From Hydractinia symbiolongicarpus (Eukaryota; Cnidaria; Hydrozoa; Anthoathecata; Hydractiniidae), in the NCBI RefSeq assembly GCF_029227915.1, contig NC_079885.1:2418001-2482000 (forward strand): 64,000 nt of DNA, in the 5' to 3' direction. Both the position numbers and the translations under genes were made by a program. The stretch's first letter is position 1, and every line of letters begins with the position of its first letter. Positions 61,601 to 64,000 of the stretch are shown one piece after another. Under the pieces are notes generated by a model that worked only from the letters and a program-made list of their open reading frames with translations, ran no database searches and had not been told where the DNA came from.

Positions 61601-64000
61601 GCCGAGTCCGGGATTTACGGGAAATCGCAGGTTTTCGTTTGCCGGCGATTAAACTTCTTTTATTCAGCGTCTCATCAAAAATGAAAACATTTTTAAAAAC
61701 TACAAGTCTCATGCGTTTTAGTGGGGAAAAAAAAAATTAAAAAATCGTTCGGGAAATGAGTTTACACCCTGGGTACTTTCTTTGTATACATTCGACTATA
61801 CGGGCCAAGCCCGGGATTTACGTGAAATCGCGGGTTTTCGTTTGCCGGCGATTAAACTTCTTTCATTAAGCGTCTCATCAAAAATGAATACATTTTTGAA
61901 AACTACAAGTGTCATGCGTTTTAGTGGTGAAAAAATAATTTAAAAAATCGTTCGGGAAATGAGTTTACTCCCTGGGTACTTTCTTTGTATACTTTTGACT
62001 ATACGGGCCCAGTCCAGGATTTACGGGAAATCGCGGGTTTTCGTGTGCCGGCGATTAAACTTCTTTTATTCAGCGTCTCATCAAAAATGAAAATATTTTT
62101 GAAAACTACAAGTCTCATGCGTTTTAGTGGTGAAAAAATAATATAAAAAATCGTTCGGGAAATGAGTTTACTCCCTGGGTACTTTCTTCGTATACTTTTG
62201 ACTATACGAGCCGAGTCCGGGGTTTACGGGAAATGGCGGGTTTTCGTTTGCCGGCGATTAAACTTCTTTTAATCAGCGTCTCATCAAAAATGAAAACATT
62301 TTTAAAAACTACAAGTCTCATGGGCTTTAGTGGTGAAAAAATAATATAAAAAATCGTTCGGGAAATGAGTCCTGGGTACTTTCTTCGTATACTTTTGACT
62401 ATAACAGCCGATTCCGGGGTTTACGGGAAATGGCGGATTTTCGTTTGTCGGCGATTAAACTTCTTTTAATCAGCGTCTCATCAAAAATGAAAACATTTTT
62501 AAAAACTGCAAGTCTCATGGGCTTTAGTGGTGAAATAATAATTTCAAAAATCGTTCGGGAAGTGAGTTTACTTCCTGGGTACTTTTTTGTGTACTTTTGA
62601 CTTTACAGGCCGAGTCCGGGATTTACGGGAAATCGCAGGTTTTTGTTTGCCGGCGATTAAACTTCTTTTATTCAGCGTCTTATCAAAAATAAATACATTT
62701 AGAAAACTACAAGTCTCATGCGTTTTAGTGGTGAAAAAATAATACATAAAATCGTTCGGGAAATGAGTTTACTCCCTGGGTACTTTGTTTGTATACTTTT
62801 GACTATACGGGCCCAGTCCAGGATTTACGGGAAATCGCGGGTTTTCGTGTGCCGGCGATAAAAATTCTTTTATTCAGCGTCCCATCAAAAATGAAAATAT
62901 TTTTGAAAACTACAAGTCTCATGCGTTTTAGTGGTGAAAAAATAATATAAAAAATCGTTCGGGAAATGAGTTTACTCCCTGGGTACTTTCTTCGTATACT
63001 TTTGACTATACGCGCCGAGTCCGGGGTTTACGGGAAATGGCGGGTTTTCGTTTGCCGGCGATTAAACTTCTTTTAATCAGCGTCTCATCAAAAATGAAAA
63101 CATTTTTGAAAACTACAAGTCTCATGCGTTTTAGTGGTAAAAAGATAATTTAAAAAATCGTTTTGGAAATGAGTTTACTCACAGGGTACTTTCTTTGTAT
63201 ACATTCGACTATACGGGCCAAGCCCGGGATTTACGGGAAATCGCGGGTTTTCGTTTGCCGGCGATTAAAGCACTTTCATTAAGCGTCTCATCAAAAAACT
63301 GAAAACATTTTTGAAAACTACAAGTCTCATGCGTTTTAGTGGGGAAAAAAAATTTAAAAAATCGTTCGGGAAATGAGTTTACACACTGGGTACTTTCTTT
63401 GTATACATTCGACTATACGGGCCAAGCCCGGGATTTACGTTAAATCGCGGGTTTTCGTTTGCCGGCGATTAAACTTCTTTCATTAAGCGTCTCATCAAAA
63501 ATGAATACATTTTTGAAAACTACAAGTCTCATGCGTTTTAGTGGTGAAAAAATAATTTAAAAAATCGTTCGGGAAATGAGTTTACTCCCTGGGTACTTTC
63601 TTTGTATACTTTTGACTATACGAGCCGAGTCCGAGGTTTACGGGAAATGGCGGGTTTTCGTTTACCGGCGATTAAACTTCTTTTAATCAGCGTATCATCA
63701 AAAATGAAAACGTTTTTAAAAACTACAAGTCTCATGGGCTTTAGTGGTGAAATAATAATTTCAAAAATCGTTCGGGAAATGAGTTTACTCCCTGGGTACT
63801 TTCTTCGTATACTTTTGACTATACCAGCCGATTCCGGGGTTTACGGGAAATGGCGGGTTTTTGTTTGCCGGCGATTAAAGTTCTTTTAATCAGCGTCTCA
63901 TCAAAAATGAAAACATTTTTGAAAACTACAAGTGTCATGCGTTTTAGTGGTGAAAAATAATATAAAAAATCGTTCGGGAAATGAGTTTGCTCCCTGGGTA
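58690..64000. repeat. HOR block 8: 1,818-bp duplicate and mixed tail
   Basis: About 56870-58070 recurs at 58690-59890 (offset 1,818 bp, nine monomers). One visible difference is CAAAAGACTGAAAAC at 57237 against CAAAAAACTGAAAAC at 59055. An 810-bp offset links 59903 and 60713. The tail from 61.1 kb repeats the D/E/A order seen earlier, and 63602-63889 matches 59558-59845 at 4,044 bp. Confidence 0.82.
62354..62751. repeat. Two monomers of block-4 type embedded in block 8
   Basis: The first has CTATAACAGCCGATTCC and GGCGGATTTTCG; the second has GGGAAGTGAGTTTACTTCC, TTTTTTGTGTACTTTTGAC and an ACATTTAGAAAAC end. These combinations otherwise occur at 22.8-23.1, 25.8-26.2 and 30.5-30.8 kb, and the neighbours here are ordinary block-6/7 types. 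The unit boundary AATACATAAAATCG at 62740 is unique in the window and may be a junction. Confidence 0.75.

Larger units (their letters stand above)
43042..64000. repeat. ~202-bp satellite array, right block
   Basis: Same satellite family and orientation, resuming after the second MITE copy and running off the window edge in mid-monomer at GAGTTTGCTCCCTGGGTA. It carries the 5,853-bp and 1,818-bp duplications annotated separately. No gene, RNA gene or other mobile element is seen in this 21-kb stretch. Confidence 0.97.

Noticed and set aside
1-64000. Many short open frames on both strands, with recurring peptides such as MGKKNLKNRSGNEF and MRLVVFKNVFIFDE
   Set aside because: They repeat with the satellite, overlap on opposite strands, match no protein family I know, and end or shift frame wherever a monomer is not a multiple of three. 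No promoter, splice or codon-bias evidence supports them.
1-64000. CRISPR array
   Set aside because: The repeat is continuous over the full ~202-bp period. There are no short conserved repeats separated by unique spacers and no cas genes.
1-64000. CENP-B box in the monomer
   Set aside because: The required pattern is TTCG, four bases, A, two bases, CGGG. The nearest match, TTCGGGAAATGAGTT, has the first part but lacks the final CGGG, and TTCGTTTGCCGGCG has C where the central A should be. I found no full match on either strand of the typical monomer.
1-64000. Bacterial or phage repeat region, or an integron-type array
   Set aside because: There are no genes, no recombination-site hairpins of that type, and 64 kb of gene-free HOR satellite plus a TTAA MITE fits a eukaryote.

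Overview
The whole window is eukaryotic tandem satellite DNA. I find no protein-coding gene, tRNA, rRNA or other conventional gene. The sequence is an uninterrupted head-to-tail array of one monomer family, about 202 bp per unit (196-203 bp in most units measured). By length this is roughly 310 units, an estimate and not a count. The array starts and ends inside a monomer, so it extends past both edges. Each monomer has a CpG-rich half (TCGTTCGGG through TTTGCCGGCGATTAAA) and an A/T-tract-rich half that contains a near-perfect 22-nt palindrome. The only non-satellite DNA is two apparently identical 738-bp copies of a short TTAA-flanked inverted-repeat element of piggyBac type, with no ORF.

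Layout: the array is a mosaic of higher-order repeats (HORs) built from at least seven recognisable monomer subtypes, called A, B, C, D, E, F and K here. 1-9.9 kb: a four-monomer ABCD unit of 812 bp plus larger duplications (offsets 1,413, 2,026 and 4,250 bp). 9.9-14.7 kb: 406-bp dimers inside a 1,191-bp unit. 14.7-20.3 kb: a six-monomer unit of about 1,210 bp. 20.3-32.15 kb: a 4,643-bp (23-monomer) tandem duplication with smaller nested ones. 32.15-37.3 kb: tandem units of 1,591 and 1,792 bp, each carrying a 177-bp shortened monomer. 37.3-46.9 kb: a 4,176-bp tandem duplication that carries the two transposon copies. 46.9-58.7 kb: a 5,853-bp (29-monomer) tandem duplication. 58.7-64 kb: an 1,818-bp duplication and a mixed tail with two monomers typical of the 20-32 kb block.

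Organism: a eukaryote, because 64 kb of gene-free HOR satellite with a TTAA MITE is not a prokaryotic arrangement. An invertebrate animal is my guess, but nothing in the sequence fixes the taxon. A centromeric, pericentromeric or other heterochromatic location is plausible and not shown by the sequence. There is no gene pathway here. The biology is in the repeat: unequal exchange, gene conversion, and one transposon insertion later copied by segmental duplication. The many open frames of 60-270 codons, on both strands, are by-products of the repeat period.
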